From assembly GCA_004195335.1 (NCBI GenBank), contig SDWK01000671.1, positions 1-10,116 of the forward strand: DNA of 10,116 nucleotides, in the 5' to 3' direction. Positions 1 to 6,794 of this stretch are shown here, one piece after another. Origin of the DNA: Shewanella sp. Its GTDB lineage: Bacteria; Pseudomonadota; Gammaproteobacteria; Enterobacterales; Shewanellaceae. The notes below the pieces were generated by a model. It was not told the DNA's origin. It was given only the letters and a program-made list of their open reading frames with translations, and made no database searches. Position 1 is the stretch's first letter. The number at the start of each line of letters is the position of its first letter. The position numbers and the translations under genes were made by a program.

Positions 1-26
1 ATATTATAATAATGACAGGCCAATCA

Positions 27-1250
27 ATGAATCAAAAACAATCTTTATTAGCCAGACTGGTTAATGGCAGCTTAGTGCTGCAAATCCTATTTGGGATTAT
101 TGCTGGTATTTTACTGGCGACAATTTCAAAAGATTCCGCACATAGTGTTGCCTTTTTAGGGCAGCTCTTCGTCGGAGCTTTAAAAGCCATTGCGCCTATC
201 TTAGTGTTTATTTTAGTCGCGGCTTCAATTGCAAATCAGAAAAAAAACGCTAAGACCAATATGCGTCCAATTGTTATCTTATATCTATTTGGTACCTTTG
301 CCGCGGCGTTAACCGCTGTACTTCTCAGCTTTGCCTTCCCAATTACTTTAGTACTGGCTACAGGGGCAGAAGGAGCCACTCCTCCGGAAGGGATAGGTGA
401 AGTGATTAATACTTTACTGTTCAAGTTAGTCGATAACCCAGTTAATGCACTTATGACGGGGAACTACATCGGAATTTTGGCTTGGGGTGTGGGCTTGGGT
501 TTGGCTCTTCATCATGCCAGCGACTCAACCAAGCAAGTATTTTCTGATGTGAGCCATGGTGTTTCACAGATGGTTCGTTTCATCATTCGTTTAGCGCCAA
601 TTGGTATTTTTGGACTCGTTGCAGCAACATTTGCGAAAACAGGCTTCTCGGCTATTGCTGGCTATGGGCAATTACTCGCGGTGTTACTCGGTGCGATGGC
701 TATTATTGCGCTTATCGTGAATCCATTGATTGTTTTTCTAAAAATAAGACGAAACCCATATCCGTTAGTCTTTATGTGCTTACGTGAAAGTGGCGTTACT
801 GCGTTCTTCACTCGTTCAAGTGCGGCAAATATTCCGGTAAATATGGCGCTTTGTGAAAAACTCAAGCTTCATGAAGATACCTATTCAGTTTCCATCCCAC
901 TAGGTGCAACGATCAACATGGGAGGAGCGGCGATTACTATTACGGTTCTAACCCTCGCGGCAGTCCATACTATGGGCATTCAAGTCGATATTCTCACTGC
1001 GATTTTACTCAGTGTCGTTGCAGCTGTATCGGCCTGTGGCGCGTCTGGGGTTGCCGGGGGCTCACTCCTGCTTATCCCTCTTGCGTGTAGTCTATTTGGG
1101 ATTTCGAATGATGTTGCTATGCAAGTGGTTGCCGTCGGTTTCATCATTGGTGTTATCCAGGACTCTGCCGAAACGGGTTTGAATAGCTCAACCGATGTAC
1201 TCTTTACCGCCGCGGCTTGTGAAGCGGCAGAAAGAAAAGAAACGCTATAA
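27..1250 (+). CDS. sstT: Na+/serine-threonine symporter SstT
   Basis: Inner-membrane carrier of the dicarboxylate/amino acid:cation symporter (DAACS, glutamate-transporter-fold) family that takes up serine and threonine with sodium. The 407-residue product is close to the length of E. coli SstT (about 414). It shares recognisable blocks with it: GNYIGIL in the middle, LRESGV followed by [20 protein letters not shown] (first re-entrant hairpin), [18 protein letters not shown] (the sodium-site region, where E. coli has NMAG), [19 protein letters not shown] (second hairpin), and [13 protein letters not shown] near the C-terminus. Many hydrophobic segments span the length. An in-frame ATG at 12 would add five residues but has no ribosome site in view. 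The ATG at 27 has ACAGG about 7 nt upstream and gives an N-terminus (short basic segment, then NGSLV) like the E. coli protein, so I prefer it. The promoter lies outside the window. The gene appears monocistronic. Confidence 0.95.
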   Translation: MNQKQSLLARLVNGSLVLQILFGIIAGILLATISKDSAHSVAFLGQLFVGALKAIAPILVFILVAASIANQKKNAKTNMRPIVILYLFGTFAAALTAVLLSFAFPITLVLATGAEGATPPEGIGEVINTLLFKLVDNPVNALMTGNYIGILAWGVGLGLALHHASDSTKQVFSDVSHGVSQMVRFIIRLAPIGIFGLVAATFAKTGFSAIAGYGQLLAVLLGAMAIIALIVNPLIVFLKIRRNPYPLVFMCLRESGVTAFFTRSSAANIPVNMALCEKLKLHEDTYSVSIPLGATINMGGAAITITVLTLAAVHTMGIQVDILTAILLSVVAAVSACGASGVAGGSLLLIPLACSLFGISNDVAMQVVAVGFIIGVIQDSAETGLNSSTDVLFTAAACEAAERKETL

Positions 1251-1252
1251 TC

Positions 1253-1423
1253 TTAATCGATAGAGGGTTCCCGGAGTATTGGCTCCGGGAATCGTCTTAT
1301 GCTCCAATGCTTTAAAGGCACCTCTCCACCTTCATCTCTTTGTTTTTCTCTGCCTATATCTTCATTCTGCGGCTCATACATCGACGTATGCGTTAACGGA
1401 TAAACTGGCACTGAGGGGAGCAT
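1253..1423 (-). other. Marginal 56-codon ORF, doubtful as a gene
   Basis: An ATG-initiated frame of 56 codons on the minus strand, convergent with sstT and ending 3 nt after the sstT stop. The predicted product is charged in the middle (MYEPQNEDIGREKQRDEGGE) and proline-containing at both ends. An AAGGA lies about 15 nt before the ATG, too far for a good ribosome site. The last part of the ORF is simply the antisense reading of the sstT hairpin, which argues against coding. I do not recognise the peptide. The plus strand here also has a partly open frame interrupted by stops (from the ATG at 1300), so the segment could instead be a decayed or repeated non-coding element. Confidence 0.15.
1266..1293 (+). 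terminator. Hairpin after sstT, probable terminator with weak U-tract
   Basis: Perfect 9-bp stem TTCCCGGAG / CTCCGGGAA (1268-1276 with 1283-1291), loop of 6 nt, extended outward by one G-U and one G-C pair. It begins 15 nt after the sstT stop. The GC-rich stem is strong, but the following bases (TCGTCTTAT) are only a poor T-tract, so termination may be partial or Rho-assisted. This is seen directly; the terminator role is inferred from position. Confidence 0.6.
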
Positions 1424-1631
1424 ATTTTGTATCCCACTTCCTTATCGCTATATCATAAGCAGTGACAATGTCTAAAACTCCTTCATGAGTGATATAAACG
1501 GTTTAGATGCAGGCTTTAGCCATTTTCTTTATGTGAATTTGGCCGCTAAAAACAGGCTTGAAAATAATCATTGACCTATACTCATCGGATGAATTAGGTA
1601 AATTAATTCATATTGTCTAAAGTAATGCATA

Positions 1632-1653
1632 TAAAGTGATTTAGATCGCGTTT
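1632..1653 (+). promoter_or_regulatory. Candidate CRP (cAMP receptor protein) binding site
   Basis: By eye this 22-bp stretch matches the symmetric E. coli CRP consensus at about 17 of 22 positions. The left half is GTGAT and the right half ATCGC, with the central TTTAGA and flanking A and T runs as expected. The right half deviates (GCG instead of ACA). Its centre (between 1642 and 1643) is about 41 bp upstream of the start point predicted from the TACACT box at 1671-1676. That is the class II CRP geometry. CRP is a major regulator in Shewanella. The function is inferred. Confidence 0.45.
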
Positions 1654-1670
1654 TTATTTTTTGCATACGA

Positions 1671-1676
1671 TACACT
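1671..1676 (+). promoter_or_regulatory. Candidate -10 box of the unknown gene's promoter
   Basis: TACACT matches TATAAT at 4 of 6 positions and would place the start of transcription near 1683-1684. No good -35 box sits at normal spacing, which fits an activator-dependent promoter using the CRP-like site just upstream. The resulting leader would be about 120 nt to the ATG at 1805, or about 195 nt to the ATG at 1880. Confidence 0.35.
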
Positions 1677-1714
1677 TTTTAATCAATTGTTCGGTTAAGT
1701 TGTCATAAGCACGG

Positions 1715-1734
1715 CTTAGTAACACGCTACTAAG
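1715..1734. repeat. Inverted repeat CTTAGTA-N6-TACTAAG in the leader
   Basis: Perfect 7-bp arms with a 6-nt spacer. It lies about 30 bp downstream of the predicted start of transcription and about 70 bp before the first ATG of the unknown gene. It could be an operator for a dimeric regulator or a small leader hairpin. I do not recognise the motif. Confidence 0.5.
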
Positions 1735-1804
1735 AAATAGCATCATAGCTCGTAACCGCCACAAATATTTAACAATATGCATTTCGTTGGAGTTGAGTTA
1801 AAAA

Positions 1805-2206
1805 ATGGATTCAATGGCAGAAGTCTTACAAGACCAATGTAGTCAAACTGAAAGTCAGGAATTACTCGAGGTGATTAAAATGTCAGTAGTTGAAAAGCGA
1901 CAGCGCTTAAGTTGGCAGGACAAGGATACAGGTATTCGGGATGTCGTTGGTCGCTGGATAGACGACCGTCATTGTGTCGGAGACAAGATCACCCTCTACC
2001 GCCAAGGGCAGAAAGTTTTTTTGGAGACCTGGTATAGCGATGGCTGCCACAGTTTAGATGAGATGATGAGTACTAAAACTGTTGATGGGTTGAAGTTAGA
2101 AGATAAAGGCGGGAATATTTTCGGAGAGTACTTCTTGTTGACAGCAGAAAATCTTTTACGGTTTTGTAACTCTAACGAGTGTTTCTATACTGCTAAAGTG
2201 GCTTAA
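1805..2206 (+). CDS. Small soluble protein of unknown function
   Basis: I do not recognise this protein. The full frame gives 133 residues; an internal ATG at 1880 with a much better ribosome site would give 108. No signal peptide or membrane segment is visible. The first 25 residues (rich in Q, E and S) look unlike the rest. From residue 26 on, the protein alternates short hydrophobic and polar stretches around GRWIDD, ITLYRQGQKVFLETWYSDG, KLEDKGGNIFGEYFLL and LLRFCNSNECFYTAKV. This pattern resembles small antiparallel beta-sheet or lipocalin-like folds (inference). It contains several cysteines, including C-N-S-N-E-C near the end. It stands alone on the plus strand, downstream of a CRP-type promoter candidate, and converges on rluA. 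That suggests nutrient- or respiration-linked expression but gives no function. Confidence 0.7.
   Translation: MDSMAEVLQDQCSQTESQELLEVIKMSVVEKRQRLSWQDKDTGIRDVVGRWIDDRHCVGDKITLYRQGQKVFLETWYSDGCHSLDEMMSTKTVDGLKLEDKGGNIFGEYFLLTAENLLRFCNSNECFYTAKVA
1868..1874 (+). promoter_or_regulatory. Strong internal Shine-Dalgarno deciding the start
   Basis: GAGGTGA sits 5 nt before the ATG at 1880, a better ribosome site than the GGAG located 12 nt before the ATG at 1805. It suggests that the unknown protein may start at 1880 and have 108 residues instead of 133. The upstream codons remain open in frame, so the longer form is not excluded. Confidence 0.45.
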
Positions 2207-2236
2207 GCCCCCCAGCTTTAGAAGAATTGTTATATC

Positions 2237-2270
2237 CATAAGACTAGGACTGGTGCTCCCTAGTCTTATG
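2237..2270. terminator. Perfect 12-bp hairpin between convergent genes
   Basis: CATAAGACTAGG (2237-2248) and CCTAGTCTTATG (2259-2270) pair perfectly around a 10-nt loop. It lies 30 nt after the unknown gene's stop and 20 nt beyond the rluA stop, so it can serve both strands. No T-tract follows on either strand, so it is not a classical intrinsic terminator. It may block RNA decay or assist termination. Confidence 0.5.
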
Positions 2271-2290
2271 TGAATCTTAATCTGTGACCA

Positions 2291-2947
2291 TTAGCTAAAT
2301 GGGTGAACGCTATGAAAGGTTATTGCTTTACCTGAATAGGGGTGAGTAATGCTGAGTGACATGGCATGGAGGCAAAGTCTCTTTGATGCCGCAATAACCT
2401 TTTCGTCGCCGTAAAACTCATCTCCTAAAATGGGGTGACCAATCGCTAACATATGCAAGCGTAGTTGGTGAGTACGACCTGTTACGGGCTTTAACTCTAC
2501 CAATGTACTGTTTTGTCTATGCTCAAGCACCTTGAAATAGGTTTTAGATGGCTTACCTTCCGGTGTTAGTTTTTGCAATGGAGGCCGCTCAGTGTCAGAT
2601 TTCATTGCAAGTTCAATCACCCCTTCCTCGTCGACTATGTGCCCCTGTACCTCTGCGATATAGGTCTTCTTACTCATCCTGTTTTGAAATTGAGTCTTGA
2701 TGTTGGACTCGGCTTTCTTGTTTAGTGCAAAAACCATAATACCTGAAGTTGCACAGTCTAATCTGTGTACCAATATCGCTTCAGGGTATCGTTGGAGAAG
2801 GCGGTTGATTGCACAATCAAAGGTATTCGCCGCACGCCCAGGATTTGAGAGTAAACCTGAGGGTTTATTAATGACGATAATATCTCTGTCTTTATATCGA
2901 ATATCTAACCAAGGAATGGAAGGGGGGGTATAAGTAAATATCTGCAT
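2291..2947 (-). CDS. rluA: RluA: dual-specificity 23S rRNA/tRNA pseudouridine synthase
   Basis: RluA-family enzyme; in E. coli it converts U746 of 23S rRNA and U32 of certain tRNAs to pseudouridine in the cytoplasm. The 218-residue product matches the E. coli length (219). NKPSGLLSNPGR (27-38) and the catalytic block VHRLDCATSG (60-69) are present, and the catalytic aspartate falls at residue 64, the same number as in E. coli. KPVTGRTHQLRLHMLAIGHPILGDEFYG is the typical C-terminal block. There is no S4 domain, as expected for RluA in contrast to RluC or RluD. An upstream in-frame TTG at 2977 would add ten residues, but the ATG at 2947 follows a perfect AGGAGA and aligns with family starts. 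It lies downstream of acpH on the same strand, separated by 137 nt that hold an 8-bp tandem repeat and a candidate promoter. Confidence 0.93.
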   Translation of the reverse strand: MQIFTYTPPSIPWLDIRYKDRDIIVINKPSGLLSNPGRAANTFDCAINRLLQRYPEAILVHRLDCATSGIMVFALNKKAESNIKTQFQNRMSKKTYIAEVQGHIVDEEGVIELAMKSDTERPPLQKLTPEGKPSKTYFKVLEHRQNSTLVELKPVTGRTHQLRLHMLAIGHPILGDEFYGDEKVIAASKRLCLHAMSLSITHPYSGKAITFHSVHPFS

Positions 2948-2951
2948 GAGT

Positions 2952-2957
2952 TCTCCT
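2952..2957 (-). promoter_or_regulatory. Shine-Dalgarno fixing the rluA start
   Basis: AGGAGA on the minus strand, 4 nt before the ATG at 2947. It is the best ribosome site in this part of the window and rules in favour of the ATG over the upstream TTG at 2977. Confidence 0.8.
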
Positions 2958-2967
2958 GTTGTGGCGA

Positions 2968-2996
2968 ATTCTAGCAAAAAGTGATCATGTTGAGAA
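2968..2996 (-). promoter_or_regulatory. Candidate rluA promoter
   Basis: On the minus strand, TTCTCA (2996-2991, 4 of 6 to TTGACA), a 17-bp spacer, then TAGAAT (2973-2968, 5 of 6 to TATAAT). Transcription would start near 2961, leaving a leader of about 14 nt that just covers the ribosome site. If real, rluA can be expressed independently of acpH. Confidence 0.3.
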
Positions 2997-3046
2997 CGAG
3001 TAAGCGGGAAATTTCGTCGCTTATTACTAAGAGTTAGCTATGATGC

Positions 3047-3084
3047 AAAGCCTTAAAGCCTTAAAGCCTTAAAGCCTTAAAGCC
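3047..3084. repeat. 8-bp tandem repeat AAAGCCTT, 4.75 copies
   Basis: Four perfect copies of AAAGCCTT (3047-3078) plus six bases of a fifth (3079-3084). The array abuts the acpH stop codon (3085-3087, TAG on the minus strand) and precedes the rluA promoter candidate by about 50 bp. Perfect short tandem arrays change length by slippage, so this is a likely variable-number locus. Confidence 0.95.
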
Positions 3085-3678
3085 CTATAAATATTCTGCA
3101 GGTGTGTTGCGTGTCCAGATCTTGCTGTATGCCATCAGTTGAGGATAGAAGGTTCTGAAGGCTATCTCAATTTCGATATCCAGGGTCTTCACTACACTGG
3201 TCGCACCTTTGAATATCTCAGGTTTTGATACTCGTTTGGCCACCGACTCGATTGCTTGGTTTAACCCCTGTCGATTTTTATAGGCCTCTAGCCAGTTCTC
3301 GCTTCTTATTCTGGGGGCGAGGTTTTGAAGATCTTCCGGTAATTCTTCACAATTATCGATGGCATCATAAGCTTTTATGGCAAAATCTTTCAAACTCTCA
3401 TTGTGGTATTCATCCCAATACTTAGCCAACATATGATCAAAAGCCAAATCGATCAGTATGGGAGCGGCTCGTTTAAGTTGTTGAGGAAATACTGACACTA
3501 ATTCTTTAGTGAGTTCATGAGTATCGGTAAGTTGATCAATTTGTCTGTGAAGCCAAATACCTTGTTGCAGGTGCTTAGGGAATCTCTCTATGCTTCCCTT
3601 AGCAAAGTCGCCTGCTAAATTGGCGGCGAGGCTGGTTTTACTATTATCTGCAAGATGTAGGTGTGCAAGAAAGTTCAT
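3085..3678 (-). CDS. acpH: Acyl carrier protein phosphodiesterase AcpH
   Basis: AcpH hydrolyses the 4'-phosphopantetheine arm from holo-ACP to give apo-ACP, acting in turnover of the fatty-acid-synthesis cofactor. The 197-residue product has the family length (E. coli 193) and begins with the near-invariant MNFLAHLHLA. Conserved acidic and histidine residues typical of this DUF479 family are in place: D24 in NLAGDF, the HRQID block (44-48) and the DLAFDHMLAKYW block (77-88, with D81-H82). The N-terminus matches E. coli without adjustment, supporting the ATG at 3678, although no strong ribosome site precedes it. It is divergent from the small ORF at 3840 and upstream of rluA on the same strand. 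The C-terminus ends right at the tandem repeat, so length changes in the array would not alter the protein. Confidence 0.93.
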   Translation of the reverse strand: MNFLAHLHLADNSKTSLAANLAGDFAKGSIERFPKHLQQGIWLHRQIDQLTDTHELTKELVSVFPQQLKRAAPILIDLAFDHMLAKYWDEYHNESLKDFAIKAYDAIDNCEELPEDLQNLAPRIRSENWLEAYKNRQGLNQAIESVAKRVSKPEIFKGATSVVKTLDIEIEIAFRTFYPQLMAYSKIWTRNTPAEYL

Positions 3679-3696
3679 GATGATTTGCTAATTTTC

Positions 3697-3726
3697 TTGG
3701 TTAAAACTCTATTTTCACGTTATCAT
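3697..3726 (+). promoter_or_regulatory. Candidate promoter for the 53-residue ORF
   Basis: TTGGTT (3697-3702), an 18-bp spacer and TATCAT (3721-3726, 5 of 6 to TATAAT) lie in the acpH/small-ORF divergent region and point rightward. The -35 box is poor (3 of 6). A transcript from here would have a leader of about 107 nt. Confidence 0.25.
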
Positions 3727-3839
3727 GTGCATCGGCGCTAAGAAAGCCTTTCTCCTATTTTTAATTGAGATTATGGTTATTTCTTAAGGATGTGCGTCAC
3801 TCAATATATTCTCATCAATTATCGGTTTAAGGATCAAGG

Positions 3840-4001
3840 ATGATGTGGAACTGGTTATCTAAACTTTTTGGTAAACAAGAACAATCTCAACGTAAACGAG
3901 TTCAGGTTGATATTCCTTATGAACAACACAGTTATCGTAAGGAAGATTTTGACATCGATGATAATAATGTGACGATGGAAAAAGATAATATCAGGAACTA
4001 A
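3840..4001 (+). CDS. Small uncharacterised protein, 53 residues
   Basis: An open frame with two consecutive ATG codons (3840 and 3843) and AAGGA 6 nt before the first, a convincing ribosome site. The peptide begins MMWNWLSKLFGK, a short amphipathic aromatic segment that could touch a membrane or partner. It continues through a basic stretch (QSQRKRVQV) and ends in an acidic, asparagine-rich tail (EDFDIDDNNVTMEKDN). No domain is recognised. It sits between the divergent acpH and queA, in the same direction as queA with 71 nt between them. That gap holds a separate queA promoter candidate. Reading direction, ribosome site and coding-like composition make it a probable gene of unknown role. Confidence 0.6.
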   Translation: MMWNWLSKLFGKQEQSQRKRVQVDIPYEQHSYRKEDFDIDDNNVTMEKDNIRN

Positions 4002-4011
4002 CCCTTACACC

Positions 4012-4040
4012 TTGATCTTCTCGGTCTCTGCAAATAGACT
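4012..4040 (+). promoter_or_regulatory. Candidate queA promoter
   Basis: TTGATC (4012-4017, 4 of 6), a 17-bp spacer, then TAGACT (4035-4040, 4 of 6). Predicted start near 4047, giving a leader of about 26 nt to the queA ATG. No preQ1 riboswitch-like fold is apparent in so short a leader. Confidence 0.4.
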
Positions 4041-4072
4041 AGCGCCCGATTCATGCTAAGTAGAGACTAACC

Positions 4073-5110
4073 ATGCGCGTAACTGATTTTTCATTTGATC
4101 TTCCAAACGAGTTAATAGCCCGATATCCTGCGGTAAACCGGACCTCTTCGAGATTGCTCTCATTAGAGGGTAATACCGGCAAGCTAGCTGATAATCAGTT
4201 CACCGATATTTTGAATATGGTTAACCCTGGTGATCTTATGGTGTTTAATAACACTCGAGTGATACCAGCGCGTCTATTCGGCCAAAAAAGCACAGGTGGC
4301 AAGCTTGAAATTCTTGTTGAACGCATGCTTGATGATAAACGAATTTTAGCTCATGTAAGAAGTTCTAAGTCCCCCAAGGTTGATTCGATCATCTGTTTAG
4401 ATGGCGACTATGAGATGAAAATGCTCGGTCGTCACGATGCATTATTTGAGCTTGAACTTCAATCGGACAAGACGATTCTTGAAGTACTCGAAGAGGTGGG
4501 GCACATGCCGTTGCCCCCTTATATCGATCGCCCAGACGAAGATGCCGATAAAGAGCGTTATCAGACTGTTTACAATCAAAACCCGGGTGCTGTCGCCGCA
4601 CCTACGGCGGGATTGCATTTTGATGAAGGTCTGTTGGAGGCATTAACCGAGAAAGGTGTGGATACGGCCTTTGTGACTTTGCATGTCGGGGCAGGCACAT
4701 TTCAACCGGTAAAAGTCGATAATATTCTTGAACACAAGATGCATTCTGAGTGGGCCGAAGTTTCACAAGAGGTTGTCGATAAAATTGCGAAAACTAAAGC
4801 GAATGGCAAACGTGTTATAGCGGTTGGGACGACCTCGGTACGTTCTTTAGAAAGTGCAGCGAAAGCGAGTGAAGGTGAGCTTGAAGAGTTTTGCAGCGAC
4901 ACGGATATCTTTATCTACCCGGGATATAAGTTCAAAATTGTCGATGCGATGGTGACCAATTTTCATCTGCCGGAATCGACATTAATTATGCTACTCAGTG
5001 CATTTGCCGGTTTCGATGAGGTAAAAAACGCCTATCAACACGCGATCGCTCAAAAATACCGCTTCTTTAGCTATGGTGATGCCATGTTTGTGACTAAAAA
5101 AGCGAACTAA
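4073..5110 (+). CDS. queA: QueA: SAM:tRNA ribosyltransferase-isomerase
   Basis: Transfers and isomerises the ribosyl part of S-adenosylmethionine onto preQ1 at position 34 of tRNA, giving epoxyqueuosine, the penultimate step of queuosine synthesis. The product has 345 residues, near the E. coli length (about 356). Family blocks are visible in order: the N-terminal [44 protein letters not shown] (GAV begins at 172), [35 protein letters not shown] and [18 protein letters not shown] near the C-terminus. The ATG at 4073 matches family starts, but its ribosome site (TAGAGAC) is weak. The gene ends in a strong intrinsic terminator before tgt, so although both act in one pathway they appear to be separate transcription units here. 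Confidence 0.96.
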   Translation: MRVTDFSFDLPNELIARYPAVNRTSSRLLSLEGNTGKLADNQFTDILNMVNPGDLMVFNNTRVIPARLFGQKSTGGKLEILVERMLDDKRILAHVRSSKSPKVDSIICLDGDYEMKMLGRHDALFELELQSDKTILEVLEEVGHMPLPPYIDRPDEDADKERYQTVYNQNPGAVAAPTAGLHFDEGLLEALTEKGVDTAFVTLHVGAGTFQPVKVDNILEHKMHSEWAEVSQEVVDKIAKTKANGKRVIAVGTTSVRSLESAAKASEGELEEFCSDTDIFIYPGYKFKIVDAMVTNFHLPESTLIMLLSAFAGFDEVKNAYQHAIAQKYRFFSYGDAMFVTKKAN

Positions 5111-5131
5111 CGACTAAATTTGGTTTAAAAT

Positions 5132-5161
5132 ACCCACCCATTGAAGAGGTGGGTTTTTTTT
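5132..5161 (+). terminator. Intrinsic terminator after queA
   Basis: ACCCACC (5132-5138) pairs with GGTGGGT (5148-5154) around a 9-nt loop, followed by eight T residues (5154-5161). A classical Rho-independent terminator 21 nt after the queA stop. Confidence 0.9.
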
Positions 5162-5179
5162 ACTTCTATTTTTTGCTAA

Positions 5180-6415
<1,236 letters not shown>

Positions 6416-6444
6416 TTTTTAACTGAAAATAAGAAGAGAACATT

Positions 6445-6777
6445 ATGTTGATTTCAAATGCGTATGCTGCAGATTCACCTGTAACTGGCGCCGGTGGCAC
6501 CATGGAACTGATTTTCATGCTAGTTATATTTGGTCTGATATTCTATTTCATGATTTTCCGCCCACAATCAAAGCGTGTTAAAGAGCACAAAAACCTAATG
6601 GGCTCATTAGGTAAAGGTGATGAAGTGCTCACTAGTGGTGGTATTTTAGGGAAAATTGCAAAAATCAGTGACGAAAATGACTATGTATTGCTGACTATCA
6701 GTGAAACAACTGAAATCACGATTAAGAAGGATTTCATTTCGGCTGTATTGCCTAAAGGCTCTATTAAGTCACTTTAA
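6445..6777 (+). CDS. yajC: YajC: Sec translocon accessory membrane protein
   Basis: Small inner-membrane partner of SecDF, associated with the SecYEG protein-export channel and also reported with YidC. The 110 residues match E. coli YajC in length. A short N-terminal stretch ([18 protein letters not shown]) precedes a single transmembrane helix at about residues 20-38, ending in the signature [13 protein letters not shown] soluble domain follows with [16 protein letters not shown] and [17 protein letters not shown]. An AAGAAGAG ribosome site precedes the ATG. It is read 29 nt after tgt and 17 nt before secD. Confidence 0.96.
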   Translation: MLISNAYAADSPVTGAGGTMELIFMLVIFGLIFYFMIFRPQSKRVKEHKNLMGSLGKGDEVLTSGGILGKIAKISDENDYVLLTISETTEITIKKDFISAVLPKGSIKSL

Positions 6778-6794
6778 GCCAAGAGGGCGATGGT

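Larger units (their letters stand above)
1251..1804. other. 554-bp gap between sstT and the unknown gene
   Basis: Apart from the sstT hairpin (1266-1293), the doubtful minus-strand ORF (1253-1423) and the promoter signals near 1632-1734, I see no RNA gene, insertion sequence or recognisable protein here. On the plus strand one frame runs from 1300 to about 1590 with only a few stops, which could be chance or the trace of an old gene. The stretch 1560-1700 is clearly AT-rich, as expected of a promoter region. Confidence 0.5.

Noticed and set aside
12..26. Five-residue extension of SstT from the ATG at 12
   Set aside because: No ribosome site is seen before it, while the ATG at 27 has ACAGG at good spacing. 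The upstream sequence is nearly absent from the window, so this is not fully settled.
2948..2977. Ten-residue N-terminal extension of RluA from a TTG
   Set aside because: The ATG at 2947 has a perfect AGGAGA, and the catalytic aspartate then falls at residue 64 as in E. coli. The extension also overlaps the candidate promoter.
3047..3084. CRISPR-like array
   Set aside because: The units are 8 bp and directly adjacent with no spacers, so it is a simple tandem repeat.
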